From the NCBI GenBank assembly GCA_964640195.1, contig CAZXIC010000001.1:62001-126000 (forward strand): DNA of 64,000 nucleotides, written 5' to 3'. The stretch is from CAZXIC01 sp964640195. Its GTDB lineage: Archaea; Iainarchaeota; Iainarchaeia; Iainarchaeales; GCA-2688035. The position numbers and the translations under genes are program-made. Below are positions 16,269 to 23,854 of the stretch, one piece after another; position 1 is the first letter of the stretch; each line of letters opens with the position of its first letter. The notes under the pieces were generated by a model, which saw only the letters and a list, made by a program, of their open reading frames with translations, was not told the origin of the DNA and searched no databases.

Positions 16269-17162
16269 CTAAACTGCCCTTTTCCCTTTTGCGCTTTTTT
16301 TCGTGAAAACCACTTCGGTGTGGGGGTATGCAAACTCTGTGTCCTTTTCCTGCATAACCCTGCTGTAGATTTCCCTTGTAATGTCTGTCATTACCTTTTG
16401 CCTGTCCCTTGCCAGGACATAGTACCTTGCCCTTACGTGCATCCCGTTTGGGTTGAAGAAAACCCTTGTAAAAGGCAGAGAGCCCTTTGCTTTTATCGCA
16501 TCGACAGCGAATTTTTCTGCCGCCTGCAGCATTATTTTCTCAACTTTCGGCAGGTTGCTCTGGTAGGTGTACTCTGCCCCTACTTCATCAAGGATGTACG
16601 CATCGCCTATGGTGTAGTTTGTAATCGGCTTTTCAAAAAACAGCGAGGTTGGAATGAGGATTGTCCTGCCGCTTGATTCTTCACCGCCGATCGTTCCTCC
16701 AAATTCGTTCAGAACAATGTAGAACATCGTGATGTCCTTTATGTCGCCCTTGATGTTGTCAACGATTACCCTGTCACCGACCTTGAATGGCCTTTTCACC
16801 AGAATCATCAGCCAGGCGGCAATCCCAGTAATTGGCTTTTGCAGTGCCCAGCCCAAGGCAGCTGAAAGCAGCCCAATGCTTATTCCAGCCGCTGCCAGAG
16901 AACCGGAAAAGGAAAGTATTACGACAAGCAGGGCGATGAACAAGAAAACATAGCGCCAGATTTTGAGAACTATCTCCCTCTCCTGCTCCCTTTTGACTGT
17001 TTTGATTACCGCAGCCCTGAGGGTTTTCGTTAGGATGTAGTATATGACGGCAATTATTGCAACAGTGATTGCCAGGGTGATTAGGTTGGGCAAAAGCGAT
17101 TTAAAGTTTGTTAGAAGGGTGTTAAAGCTTTCTTCAACCAGCGCGAATATGCCCGTTGCCAT
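16269..17162 (-). CDS. MscS-family mechanosensitive channel
   Basis: A 297-residue small-conductance channel. Helices at residues 22-45 and 68-105; the Ala/Gly-rich pore helix ends in GWALQKPITGIAAWLMILVK, followed by the beta-domain signature RPFKVGDRVIVDNIKGDIKD. The C-terminal alpha/beta domain is complete. Such channels release solutes on hypo-osmotic shock. The ATG lies one base after the stop of a second MscS-like gene, so the two may form a hetero-oligomer or share regulation. Confidence 0.85.
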   Translation of the reverse strand: MATGIFALVEESFNTLLTNFKSLLPNLITLAITVAIIAVIYYILTKTLRAAVIKTVKREQEREIVLKIWRYVFLFIALLVVILSFSGSLAAAGISIGLLSAALGWALQKPITGIAAWLMILVKRPFKVGDRVIVDNIKGDIKDITMFYIVLNEFGGTIGGEESSGRTILIPTSLFFEKPITNYTIGDAYILDEVGAEYTYQSNLPKVEKIMLQAAEKFAVDAIKAKGSLPFTRVFFNPNGMHVRARYYVLARDRQKVMTDITREIYSRVMQEKDTEFAYPHTEVVFTKKSAKGKRAV

Positions 17163-17163
17163 G

Positions 17164-17784
17164 CTAAGCAGTCCCTTTCCTCAGTGGCGCAGCCTTTTTA
17201 GCTTTCTTAACCATCCTTGTGAAAAGCCGCTCCCTCTGCTTTTGCCTCGGCAGCAGCGTCCAGCCGCCCTTGTCGATTTTTGCGTTTGGGACAATCTCTA
17301 TCTGCCCGTTGTCTGTCTTAATCCTTGTTTTCCTCAAATCAACCTCTACTATCACTCCCTCAATGCCCGCAACCCTTACCCTGTCGCCCAAGTCAAAGTG
17401 CTTGTCCTGCAGCAGCAGTATGCCGCCCACAACGTCAGCAAGACTGTCCTTTACCGCAAGCGCCACAGCCAATCCTGCGAGGGTCCCGCCAGCAATAAGT
17501 GTTGCGAAGATTTCCTCCTGCCCGAGGTTGCCGACAAGCCAGATAATCACAAAAAACCATGCAATCCAGGCTGTTGCCCTGTAAGCGAGGTACTCCAAAT
17601 CGGGGTTGAAGTCAACCCTGTCAAGAACCCTTTTCACCACTCTCTGCAATATGTTTATTGCAATGTATGAAACCAGCAGCACGGCGCCGACAAAAAGGAG
17701 GGTGGGGAACGCTGTTGCCAGCGCTGTATATATTTTTTCCAAGCCCGTGAAGAGCGTTGCTGTAATGCCGGCTTCTGCTGCCAT
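17164..17784 (-). CDS. MscS-family channel, short paralogue
   Basis: A 206-residue MscS-like protein: an N-terminal helix, a second helix pair around AWIAWFFVIIWLVGNLG, the pore helix AGGTLAGLAVALAVKDSLAD, and beta-domain DLGDRVRVAGIEGVIVEVDL. It ends soon after the beta domain (IVPNAKI), lacking the large C-terminal alpha/beta domain of its downstream neighbour and finishing with a basic tail. It is the first gene of the two-gene leftward operon. Confidence 0.8.
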   Translation of the reverse strand: MAAEAGITATLFTGLEKIYTALATAFPTLLFVGAVLLVSYIAINILQRVVKRVLDRVDFNPDLEYLAYRATAWIAWFFVIIWLVGNLGQEEIFATLIAGGTLAGLAVALAVKDSLADVVGGILLLQDKHFDLGDRVRVAGIEGVIVEVDLRKTRIKTDNGQIEIVPNAKIDKGGWTLLPRQKQRERLFTRMVKKAKKAAPLRKGTA

Positions 17785-17852
17785 TTAAACCCAATAAAAC
17801 TACGTGGATTCACTTTAAATAGTTTTTCAAAGAAGCTTTTTTGGGAGCTTTT

Positions 17853-18044
17853 ATGGAGTGCCGGAAAGAAGAAAACCTCAAGGACTGCAACTGCACTTAT
17901 GAGCCCTGCGACAGGAAGGGAATGTGCTGCCTCTGCATCAGGTACCACAGGGAGAGGGGCGAACTGCCAGCTTGCCTGTTCAGCAAGGAAGCTGAAAGGA
18001 CTTACGACAGAAGCATTGGGAAATTCGTTGCAGAGAACAAGTAG
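17853..18044 (+). CDS. Small Cys-rich protein, DUF6485-like
   Basis: A 63-residue cytoplasmic protein with seven conserved cysteines: [29 protein letters not shown], and ACLF. The spacing and the end [14 protein letters not shown] match a small family found across bacteria and archaea, probably metal-binding, of unknown function. ATG 17853 is used rather than TTG 17841, since the family begins MEC. It is divergent from the MscS operon. Confidence 0.7.
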   Translation: MECRKEENLKDCNCTYEPCDRKGMCCLCIRYHRERGELPACLFSKEAERTYDRSIGKFVAENK

Positions 18045-18101
18045 AAACGAGGCTCATTTTTCGGCAGACAATGCCCTTCCACAAACAGATTTAAACGCAT
18101 T

Positions 18102-19085
18102 TTATTCCTTTTTCAGCAGGTCACTCAGGTGGAAGCGCTTGCTTTCTGCTCTCGGGCCAGCCTTTTTCCCTTTAAAGGCCCACTTACCGCTTTTCCCTTG
18201 CTCTTCTTGCAGGACCTCGCCTGTTATCTCTTCCTCGCTTTCTGAGAAAACAACCGGCTCCTGCTCTTCCTTTCTGTGACTCTCGTAAAGCCCTTTTTTG
18301 AACTGCAGTTTTTCCCTGTTCCTCACAACCAGTACAATTACAACCGCTGCAACTATTATTATTACCATTGACAGGCCTGCTTTTGGGTTTGAAGCCAGGC
18401 CAAAGAGGCCGCTTGCTATTGTCTCATCCAGTTCAAGGGCTTTCCTGCCAAGCGCCTGCGCCTGCTGCTGCAGGGAAGCCAGTTCTGCTTCCGCCTGCTC
18501 TGCAGCGACCTGCTGTTGCTGCAGCTGTGCTTCCAATGAATTAACCGCTGCGCTCAGCTCATCAATGCCTGCCTGCAGCTGCTGCCTGTCCTCTTCCTTC
18601 AGCATGCCCCCTGCCCTCTCATCCAGCTCATTGAACTGTTCAATAAGGCTGTTAATGCTGCCGTGCAGGCTGTTAATCTGCGACTGCAAATCAGGCTGGT
18701 CTTCCGCTGCCAGCACCTCGAAAAACAGCACCTCTTTGCTTGCCTCCTCCTCACCGTCAATGACAAGCCTTATTGAATGCGTTCCCTTGCCCACTGCGGC
18801 AATTGAAAGGTAAACGCTGCTGCCAACAACTGCGTTTGACAGGACCTTTGTTTCGTTCAGCACATCAACGAGGATTTTGTTGCTTCTGGTGTAAAGCGTA
18901 ACCAGGCTGCTTCCGTCCAACATGATTTCCGCCTCATCAAAATCCCCTGCATCTGGCAGCGTAACGCTGAAACTCCACACAGTGTCAGCCGGAACCGCGT
19001 TCTGCACATTGATTGAAGCAGCGCTGCACGAAACCGCAAGCAGAAACAGCAAAAGGGCAGAAAGCAGTTTTTTCATCAGGACCAT
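18102..19085 (-). CDS. Secreted coiled-coil protein with C-terminal anchor
   Basis: A 327-residue envelope protein: signal peptide (LLSALLLFLLAVSCSAAS), a beta-sandwich ectodomain of about 110 residues, a Gln/Glu/Leu-rich coiled coil (residues 130-220, for example LQQQQVAAEQAEAELASLQQ), a membrane helix (LSMVIIIVAAVVIVLVV) near residue 245 and a charged cytoplasmic tail. ATG 19085 follows GGGGTAA. The topology suggests a stalk that links envelope and cytoplasm. tRNA-Val lies divergently upstream. Confidence 0.65.
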   Translation of the reverse strand: MVLMKKLLSALLLFLLAVSCSAASINVQNAVPADTVWSFSVTLPDAGDFDEAEIMLDGSSLVTLYTRSNKILVDVLNETKVLSNAVVGSSVYLSIAAVGKGTHSIRLVIDGEEEASKEVLFFEVLAAEDQPDLQSQINSLHGSINSLIEQFNELDERAGGMLKEEDRQQLQAGIDELSAAVNSLEAQLQQQQVAAEQAEAELASLQQQAQALGRKALELDETIASGLFGLASNPKAGLSMVIIIVAAVVIVLVVRNREKLQFKKGLYESHRKEEQEPVVFSESEEEITGEVLQEEQGKSGKWAFKGKKAGPRAESKRFHLSDLLKKE

Positions 19086-19149
19086 AAAAATTACCCCGTA
19101 TTTGGTATTTAAATTTTTGCTTTGAGAAAATAATTAAATGGTTTTGGTT

Positions 19150-19224
19150 GGACGGGTGGTCTAGTTGGTCGAGGACATCGCTCTCACACAGCGAAGATCG
19201 GGAGTTCGAATCTCCCCCCGTCCA
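19150..19224 (+). tRNA. tRNA-Val(CAC)
   Basis: Acceptor GGACGGG/CCCGTCC with discriminator A; D stem GTCT/GGAC; anticodon stem TCGCT/AGCGA with loop CTCACAC giving anticodon CAC; T arm GGGAG-TTCGAAT-CTCCC. All stems pair; CCA is not encoded. No intron. Confidence 0.95.
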
Positions 19225-19246
19225 CTCCTCCAAAACATAAATAATA

Positions 19247-20545
19247 CTACTTTAAAAAAGCAGAAGCTGTTACGCCTGCGTCCCAGCTAAAGCGCGGCCT
19301 TATCTTCACCATCCAAATCTTTTCCGTGTTGTCATCAATAATAAGGGCAAAGCCTTTTCCCCTCGGCATTTCATTGAAGTAGTGGTCAAATGTCTGGTGC
19401 ATGTAGCTTGGCCTTAAGGCGCTGACAGCCTCAATGTCCGGCTGCGATGTCATCCTGTGCGATATGAACAAATCGCACTGGCTTATCGCATCAGGGTGCA
19501 GCTTGTTCGGCCTCTGGGTTGCAAGTGCCAGGCTCAGGCCAGGCTGCCTTCCGACCCTGACCCACTCAAGCAAGACACGCAAGCCGATGTTTTCCTCGTC
19601 CCGCGGCATAAACATGTGGGCTTCGTCAATCAGCATCCAGATAAGGGGCATTGTTGATTCGCGTTTTTCCCCCCTTACCAGCTTCATTTCCTCTTCCTTC
19701 CTGTACAGCATCCTTTCCTCAAACAGCTTCTTGCCTACCAATGCAACGATTATGTCCTTTGTTCCCTCCATGCCGATTGCCTGCCTGTATGCGCTTACGT
19801 CAATTATTGTTACTGCGCCAGGCTTTGCTATCTCGCTTATCTTTGTGCCGGTTTTCTCAATCAAGCCCCAGCTCTTTGCTGCCTTGAGCCTGTTAATCAG
19901 CGCCTGCTTGCTGGTGGCATCTGATTCTTTGTCCCTGCGGATGGCAGCAATTATGTCGTCAACGCCGTAATATGTCCCGAGTGTTTCCTTGATAGACTCA
20001 ACTGCCCTTGTAATCAGAACGCCCTCAGGGTCAGCCCAGTTGAGCCTGAATAAAGCCATCCATTCAGCTGCCTCCAGCTCGCTTGCCTTCAGGGTAAAGG
20101 CGCCATCGATTGGAATCTTTTTGCTTTTGTAGAAATCAAGCTTCCCGGCTGGAACCAGGACCCTTACGTTGGTGGCGCTTGGCTTCAGTTCCCACTCAGC
20201 CAGCAGTTCAGCGTTTTCCTTATTTGCAAGCTTCAGGCTCCAGAATATTCCTACAGTGTCAATTGCTATAACGCTTATCCTCTGTCTCAACTCAAGGGGC
20301 AGCCTCGCCATTTCCTCCATCAAAACCGCAAGCGAGTAGCTCTTTCCGTAACCCCTCTTGCCGCAGATAAGGATAAGGTGCGGGGAAGCAAGGTCAATCA
20401 AAATCCTGCTGCCCAGAACAGGCCTTTCGCCTGTTGACATCAGCACCTTGCCAAAGTAGCCTGTTCCCTTGCTGCCGTACCTTTCAAGCTCCTGGAGGCC
20501 CCTGCCGATGACATTCTCCTTTTTCCCGATTTCGTCAACAGCCAT
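19247..20545 (-). CDS. HerA-like DUF87 ATPase
   Basis: A 432-residue P-loop ATPase of the HerA/FtsK superclass. An N-terminal beta segment (GRGLQELERYGSKGTGYFGK) precedes Walker A ICGKRGYGKSYSLAV near residue 64; Walker B is MLIDEAHMFMPRDEENIG near residue 309, followed by the HerA-type arginine and sensor segment VGRQPGLSLALATQRPNKLH. Such proteins translocate DNA; canonical HerA works with NurA in end resection, but no nurA is next to it, so a different DNA-pumping role is possible. tRNA-Val ends 22 bp from its stop. Confidence 0.85.
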   Translation of the reverse strand: MAVDEIGKKENVIGRGLQELERYGSKGTGYFGKVLMSTGERPVLGSRILIDLASPHLILICGKRGYGKSYSLAVLMEEMARLPLELRQRISVIAIDTVGIFWSLKLANKENAELLAEWELKPSATNVRVLVPAGKLDFYKSKKIPIDGAFTLKASELEAAEWMALFRLNWADPEGVLITRAVESIKETLGTYYGVDDIIAAIRRDKESDATSKQALINRLKAAKSWGLIEKTGTKISEIAKPGAVTIIDVSAYRQAIGMEGTKDIIVALVGKKLFEERMLYRKEEEMKLVRGEKRESTMPLIWMLIDEAHMFMPRDEENIGLRVLLEWVRVGRQPGLSLALATQRPNKLHPDAISQCDLFISHRMTSQPDIEAVSALRPSYMHQTFDHYFNEMPRGKGFALIIDDNTEKIWMVKIRPRFSWDAGVTASAFLK

Positions 20546-20643
20546 TCAGCTCAACTGCTTAAACAAAAGGAATTAGTGGAATATAAATTTTTGCATCCCA
20601 ATATGTTTGCACGAAAAGGGAGCACAAAAATTCATGCCGGCGG

Positions 20644-20898
20644 TTATTCGCTGGGTGGGGAACCAGCCTGATAGCTGCACCTGATAATCAGGTTATTCCC
20701 AGCCGCTCCGCAGTAACCGCCTACGAATACTGAGCAGTCCTTTCCTGGGGGTGCAAACCTGTAAACCGTGCTGCCGTCAGCACATGTGCATTGGCAGTTT
20801 GCCGCCCCTTGCTGCGGCGGAACTTGTTGTGTGACAACGATTACCCCGAGAATTATCAGCCCGGCGGCGACAAGTACTACAATGATTTTTGCTACCAT
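20644..20898 (-). CDS. Small membrane-anchored Cys-rich protein
   Basis: An 84-residue protein: N-terminal membrane helix (KIIVVLVAAGLIILGVIVV), a short linker and an ectodomain with six cysteines (NCQCTCADGSTVYRF and CSVFVGGYCG) likely to form disulfides. ATG 20898 follows GGTGAT with good spacing; a longer frame starting at 20910 is less likely. Transcribed alone; no family recognised. Confidence 0.55.
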   Translation of the reverse strand: MVAKIIVVLVAAGLIILGVIVVTQQVPPQQGAANCQCTCADGSTVYRFAPPGKDCSVFVGGYCGAAGNNLIIRCSYQAGSPPSE

Positions 20899-21027
20899 AA
20901 CGCAAATCACCTGTTACCTCATATAAAAGCTTTTGTATATGTGGGCTTTGGCAAAGGAGGGGGCATTTAAGGCCGGGAGGAATGGCAAAGAAGGTGGTGG
21001 GGATTGGGAGTTTCACAAGAAGGCAAT

Positions 21028-21525
21028 TCATACACTCTTTGCCAAGTACAATACTTTCCTCCCGGACTGAATTTTCCTTAAATGCCCTTCTTTGAATAAG
21101 CGGTTCAGTCTCTGTGAGGCCGCGTTTTTTCCCCTGTATCCAAGTTCGTGTCTTACATCCTCTGCTGTGATTTGGCCGTTTGCTCTCACGAGGTGCAGGA
21201 TTATCTGGTCCTGCTCAGGCAGCATTGTTGCCTGGCCGCCTGCAGGTTCAGTTAAGGCATCTTTTGCAAAGGGGGTTTGCTCTGTTTTCAGCCTAAGCAT
21301 TATGGCATCAAACTTGTCGAAAATCTGGGCAAGCATCCTGTTTGTTTTCTCCCTTTCCTCAGCAAGCTTGAACAGCAGCATTGCAAGGAACGCAGGATTC
21401 TTGCTGTGCTTCGCTACCTCCTGGATTTCGAGGCTCAGCTCATTGCATTTGGGGCTGATTTTCTTGACCAGCTCTTCGTTGCCCAGAATGTCTGCCAGTT
21501 CCTTGATTGAATCATGACTCCCCAT
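21028..21525 (-). CDS. Winged-helix transcriptional regulator
   Basis: A 165-residue protein. The N-terminal 90 residues are helical and charged, a probable dimerisation region (AMLLFKLAEEREKTNRMLAQ). The C-terminal 65 residues form a winged helix (DQIILHLVRANGQITAEDVR, then ASQRLNRLFKEGHLRKIQSG). Two TCATGA-centred palindromes lie directly upstream and a further TCATGA lies within the first codons, pointing to autoregulation. Target genes unknown. Confidence 0.65.
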   Translation of the reverse strand: MGSHDSIKELADILGNEELVKKISPKCNELSLEIQEVAKHSKNPAFLAMLLFKLAEEREKTNRMLAQIFDKFDAIMLRLKTEQTPFAKDALTEPAGGQATMLPEQDQIILHLVRANGQITAEDVRHELGYRGKNAASQRLNRLFKEGHLRKIQSGRKVLYLAKSV

Positions 21526-21529
21526 GTTG

Positions 21530-21549
21530 TATCATGATAGTGTCATGAC
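21530..21549. promoter_or_regulatory. Paired TCATGA palindromes, likely operator
   Basis: TATCATGATA (21530-21539) and GTCATGAC (21542-21549) have centres 11 bp apart, just upstream of the regulator start. A third TCATGA is at 21512. The TATA-like TTTATATA at 21551 is adjacent, so bound protein would occlude the promoter. Confidence 0.5.
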
Positions 21550-21579
21550 CTTTATATAGCTTTCGTTTCTCGGAACTTT

Positions 21580-21626
21580 GCACAAAAAGGGGTCAAAAGT
21601 TTGGGTTTCGAACCCCCTTTTTGTGC
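21580..21626. repeat. 13-bp inverted repeat, third copy beyond hicB
   Basis: GCACAAAAAGGGG (21580-21592) is repeated in inverse orientation at 21614-21626 and once more at 22001-22013, beyond the HicB-like gene. Further TGCACATTTA motifs occur at 21650 and 21718. The gene is thus bracketed by the same 13-mer, possibly marking an inserted segment or a set of hairpins. Confidence 0.5.
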
Positions 21627-21723
21627 AGAAGGGCTTCCTGCACATTTAAGGTGCATTTATTGTGCCTTTTTCTGCCTTTTTCCGTAAACGCTTTTTGCGG
21701 CAGCAAAAAGGGTTTCTGCACAT

Positions 21724-21969
21724 TTAGGGGTTTCTCTTAAATTCGTAGACTTCAGCTTTCCCTTTGATGGGGATGCCGTCCTCACCCGGGGTGCTTACGT
21801 GCAGCTCAATAGCCTCTTTAACATTCTTCAGTGCTTCCTGCCTTGTCTTGCCCTGGCTGATGCAGCCAGGCAAAGCTGGCACGGTAACAGTGAAAAAACC
21901 ATCTTCATCTTTTTCAATAATGACTTTCCAGTCCAAATCAGATTCACTGATAATACTATTGTCTGCCAA
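21724..21969 (-). CDS. HicB-like antitoxin, orphan
   Basis: An 81-residue HicB/UPF0150 domain protein: DWKVIIEKDEDGFFTVTVPA, then LPGCISQGKTRQEALKNVKE, the classic partial RNase H-like fold. HicB normally neutralises a HicA mRNA interferase, but no HicA gene is adjacent on either side. The start appears to be TTG 21969, very close to a TATATAAAAAG promoter. It is bracketed by copies of a 13-bp repeat. Orphan HicB proteins are common in archaea and may act as regulators. Confidence 0.75.
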   Translation of the reverse strand: MADNSIISESDLDWKVIIEKDEDGFFTVTVPALPGCISQGKTRQEALKNVKEAIELHVSTPGEDGIPIKGKAEVYEFKRNP

Positions 21970-22028
21970 GATATAAAAAGACTACCCTGAAACTAAGCAA
22001 CCCCTTTTTGTGCGTTTCCAGGTTTTTA

Positions 22029-22703
22029 TTACCGCAGTTTTTCGAGCACTTCCTCCAAGTGTGTCACGTCAACTATGATGTGCTTCACTCCCAGTTCTTC
22101 TGCCTCTTTCCTGCTGAGGTGGCCTGTCAAGACAACGATTGGAGTTACTCCAGCGTTTCTTGCCATCTGCACATCTGTTTTCGCGTCTCCCACAAATACT
22201 GTTTCACTGGGCTTTGCCTTCTGTTTTTTCATTATCTGTTCAAGCATGAACGGGTGCGGTTTCTGCTTTCCAGCATCTTTGATGTCGTAAGCCGAGGTTA
22301 TTTGCGAAAAAACGTTTGGAACATTGAATTTCGGCATTATTTTTTCTTTCAGAAGTATTGGGTGCACTCCGGTGGCAATGCAGAGGGCATACTTCTTCTT
22401 CAATCTTTCCAATAATTCAATGCTCCCGTCAACAAGTTTAAGCGCATTGAGGAAAGTGTCACCGAACCACTTTCCCTTGAATATTTCACACGCCTTGTCC
22501 AACAAAGCAGGGTTTTCCTTTAACAGTTCCCCAAGTTCCTCGCGGTAGGGCTGGCTCCACTTTGCCAATATCCTTTTTTTCTCCTCCTCTGGGCTCAGAT
22601 GCACCCCCAATTCTGCCAGTGTTTCATGGTAGCATGCAAAATAGCCTTTTTTAGCATCAAGCGTAAAAACATCGTCCCAGTCAAAGACAATTAGCTTTAT
22701 CAT
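22029..22703 (-). CDS. HAD-superfamily phosphatase
   Basis: A 224-residue haloacid dehalogenase-type hydrolase. Motif I is VFDWDDVFTLDAKKG with DxD nucleophile (Asp7 region; the second Asp is followed by V rather than the common T), motif II Thr in CIATGVHPILL, motif III Lys and motif IV PSETVFVGDAKTDVQMARNA. The helical cap between residues 15 and 90 resembles PGP/beta-phosphoglucomutase types. Substrate cannot be told. ATG 22703 gives the normal N-terminus MIKLIVFDW. Confidence 0.85.
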   Translation of the reverse strand: MIKLIVFDWDDVFTLDAKKGYFACYHETLAELGVHLSPEEEKKRILAKWSQPYREELGELLKENPALLDKACEIFKGKWFGDTFLNALKLVDGSIELLERLKKKYALCIATGVHPILLKEKIMPKFNVPNVFSQITSAYDIKDAGKQKPHPFMLEQIMKKQKAKPSETVFVGDAKTDVQMARNAGVTPIVVLTGHLSRKEAEELGVKHIIVDVTHLEEVLEKLR

Positions 22704-22741
22704 AATTATCTGCCGTGACAAAACGCTCTGTTGAGGAAAAA

Positions 22742-23077
22742 CTAGGCAACCGCTTTAGCCTTTTCTTTTCCAGCGCCTACCTTCTCCATTGATTGCTTCA
22801 TAAGCCTATTGTCCAATTCTAGTAATTTCTTTACTACTGGGCTATTGGTGTTCAATTTGTACAGGCTTGCCTTTCCAACTTTTCTTGTATACACCACCAG
22901 CTTTGTCTCTTCCAGCTTGTTCCAGAAGGTGAGCAGTGTGTTCCATGAAACCCCGGCATTCCTGCAGATGTCTTTTTTGCTGTAGTCGAATACGTCGTTC
23001 TCTATCAAAAAGTCCAGCGCCCTGATTATTGGGTAGTCTCCGAAAAATTCTACAAACAGCGATTTGCCTTCAGCCAT
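22742..23077 (-). CDS. Winged-helix protein, divergent pair copy 1
   Basis: A 111-residue DNA-binding protein: FFGDYPIIRALDFLIENDVF, then KKDICRNAGVSWNTLLTFWN, an HTH, and a wing (ETKLVVYTRKVGKASLYKLN). It is clearly homologous to the protein at 49208-49522. In both places it is transcribed divergently from a second small protein containing HTAFDN, separated by 64-85 bp. The conserved pairing suggests regulator and target, or a two-component complex. ATG 23077 aligns with the paralogue's start. Confidence 0.7.
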   Translation of the reverse strand: MAEGKSLFVEFFGDYPIIRALDFLIENDVFDYSKKDICRNAGVSWNTLLTFWNKLEETKLVVYTRKVGKASLYKLNTNSPVVKKLLELDNRLMKQSMEKVGAGKEKAKAVA

Positions 23078-23162
23078 GAAATTACCCAAATTTTTATATA
23101 ATTCTTGTACATAATTATGTCGCAGATTAAGTTTAAATATTTTACTCTTAATATTTCAATTG

Positions 23163-23429
23163 ATGAAACTTTCTTCTTTTGAGATTAGGCGGCGAATTCT
23201 CCGTAAAATGGTTAGACACAGCTGGTGGACGGGAAAACACACCGCTTTTGACAACATTCCAAAGGGCTTCCCAAAAGAGATGTGGAAAGACGTGAAGAAA
23301 GAACTTAAACAGCTTATCAGGGAAGGCCTTGTTATAGCAAAGCCGACGCATTATGGTTCGCATGTTTCATTGAATGTAAGTATGAAGGCAGAAATTGAGC
23401 GTATTGTTTTTGAAAATAGTGCAGATTAA
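23163..23429 (+). CDS. Small HTAFDN-family winged-helix-like protein
   Basis: An 88-residue protein with the conserved core WWTGKHTAFDNIPKGFPKEM and a C-terminal KPTHYGSHVSLNVSMKAEIE. The pattern resembles small archaeal winged-helix-like proteins of unknown function. A homologue with a frameshift lies at 49587-49855, also divergent from a paralogue of the regulator at 22742. ATG 23163 is used; a TTG directly precedes it. AT-rich promoter shared with the divergent gene. Confidence 0.65.
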   Translation: MKLSSFEIRRRILRKMVRHSWWTGKHTAFDNIPKGFPKEMWKDVKKELKQLIREGLVIAKPTHYGSHVSLNVSMKAEIERIVFENSAD

Positions 23430-23484
23430 GAAAAAATAGGAAAAAAGAAAGGCTAAAATTAAAGGAACGCCTTTCCAGCTTGCT

Positions 23485-23757
23485 TTACTTTTTCAGGCTT
23501 ATCTCTATTGCGGAAACCTTCAGTGGGTTTCCTTCCTCTGTGCTTATTTCCTCTGTCGCAATCTTGATGTCGTTTATTTTTGTGTCTGTCACGAACTTGT
23601 TTCGCACTATCTCTGCAACGTCAACTGCCCTGCTGATTGCCCTGCCCCTTGCCTTTATCAGGACCTCGTTTGCGCCCTGGTTCATCTGGGTTACAACAGC
23701 AAGGACATAGCTCATCGTTCCCTTCTTTCCAACGAAAACAACGTTATCTTCTGCCAT
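23485..23757 (-). CDS. albA: Alba DNA/RNA-binding chromatin protein
   Basis: A 90-residue Alba protein: [40 protein letters not shown] and a C-terminal SAIEISLKK, the standard alpha/beta Alba fold. The Lys-Lys loop (residues 9-10) is the usual DNA-contact and acetylation region. GGAGGTG precedes ATG 23757, excluding nine upstream in-frame codons. Together with the histone-fold genes at 11872 and 57308 it forms the nucleoid protein set visible in this window. Confidence 0.95.
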   Translation of the reverse strand: MAEDNVVFVGKKGTMSYVLAVVTQMNQGANEVLIKARGRAISRAVDVAEIVRNKFVTDTKINDIKIATEEISTEEGNPLKVSAIEISLKK

Positions 23758-23854
23758 TAAATTGCACCTCCGTCCAGAAGCCATTGTTTATGCTGTTTTA
23801 CTGCTTGGCATTGCCAAAAATGCCTTAATAAATACCCTATGGCAAACTATTTAA

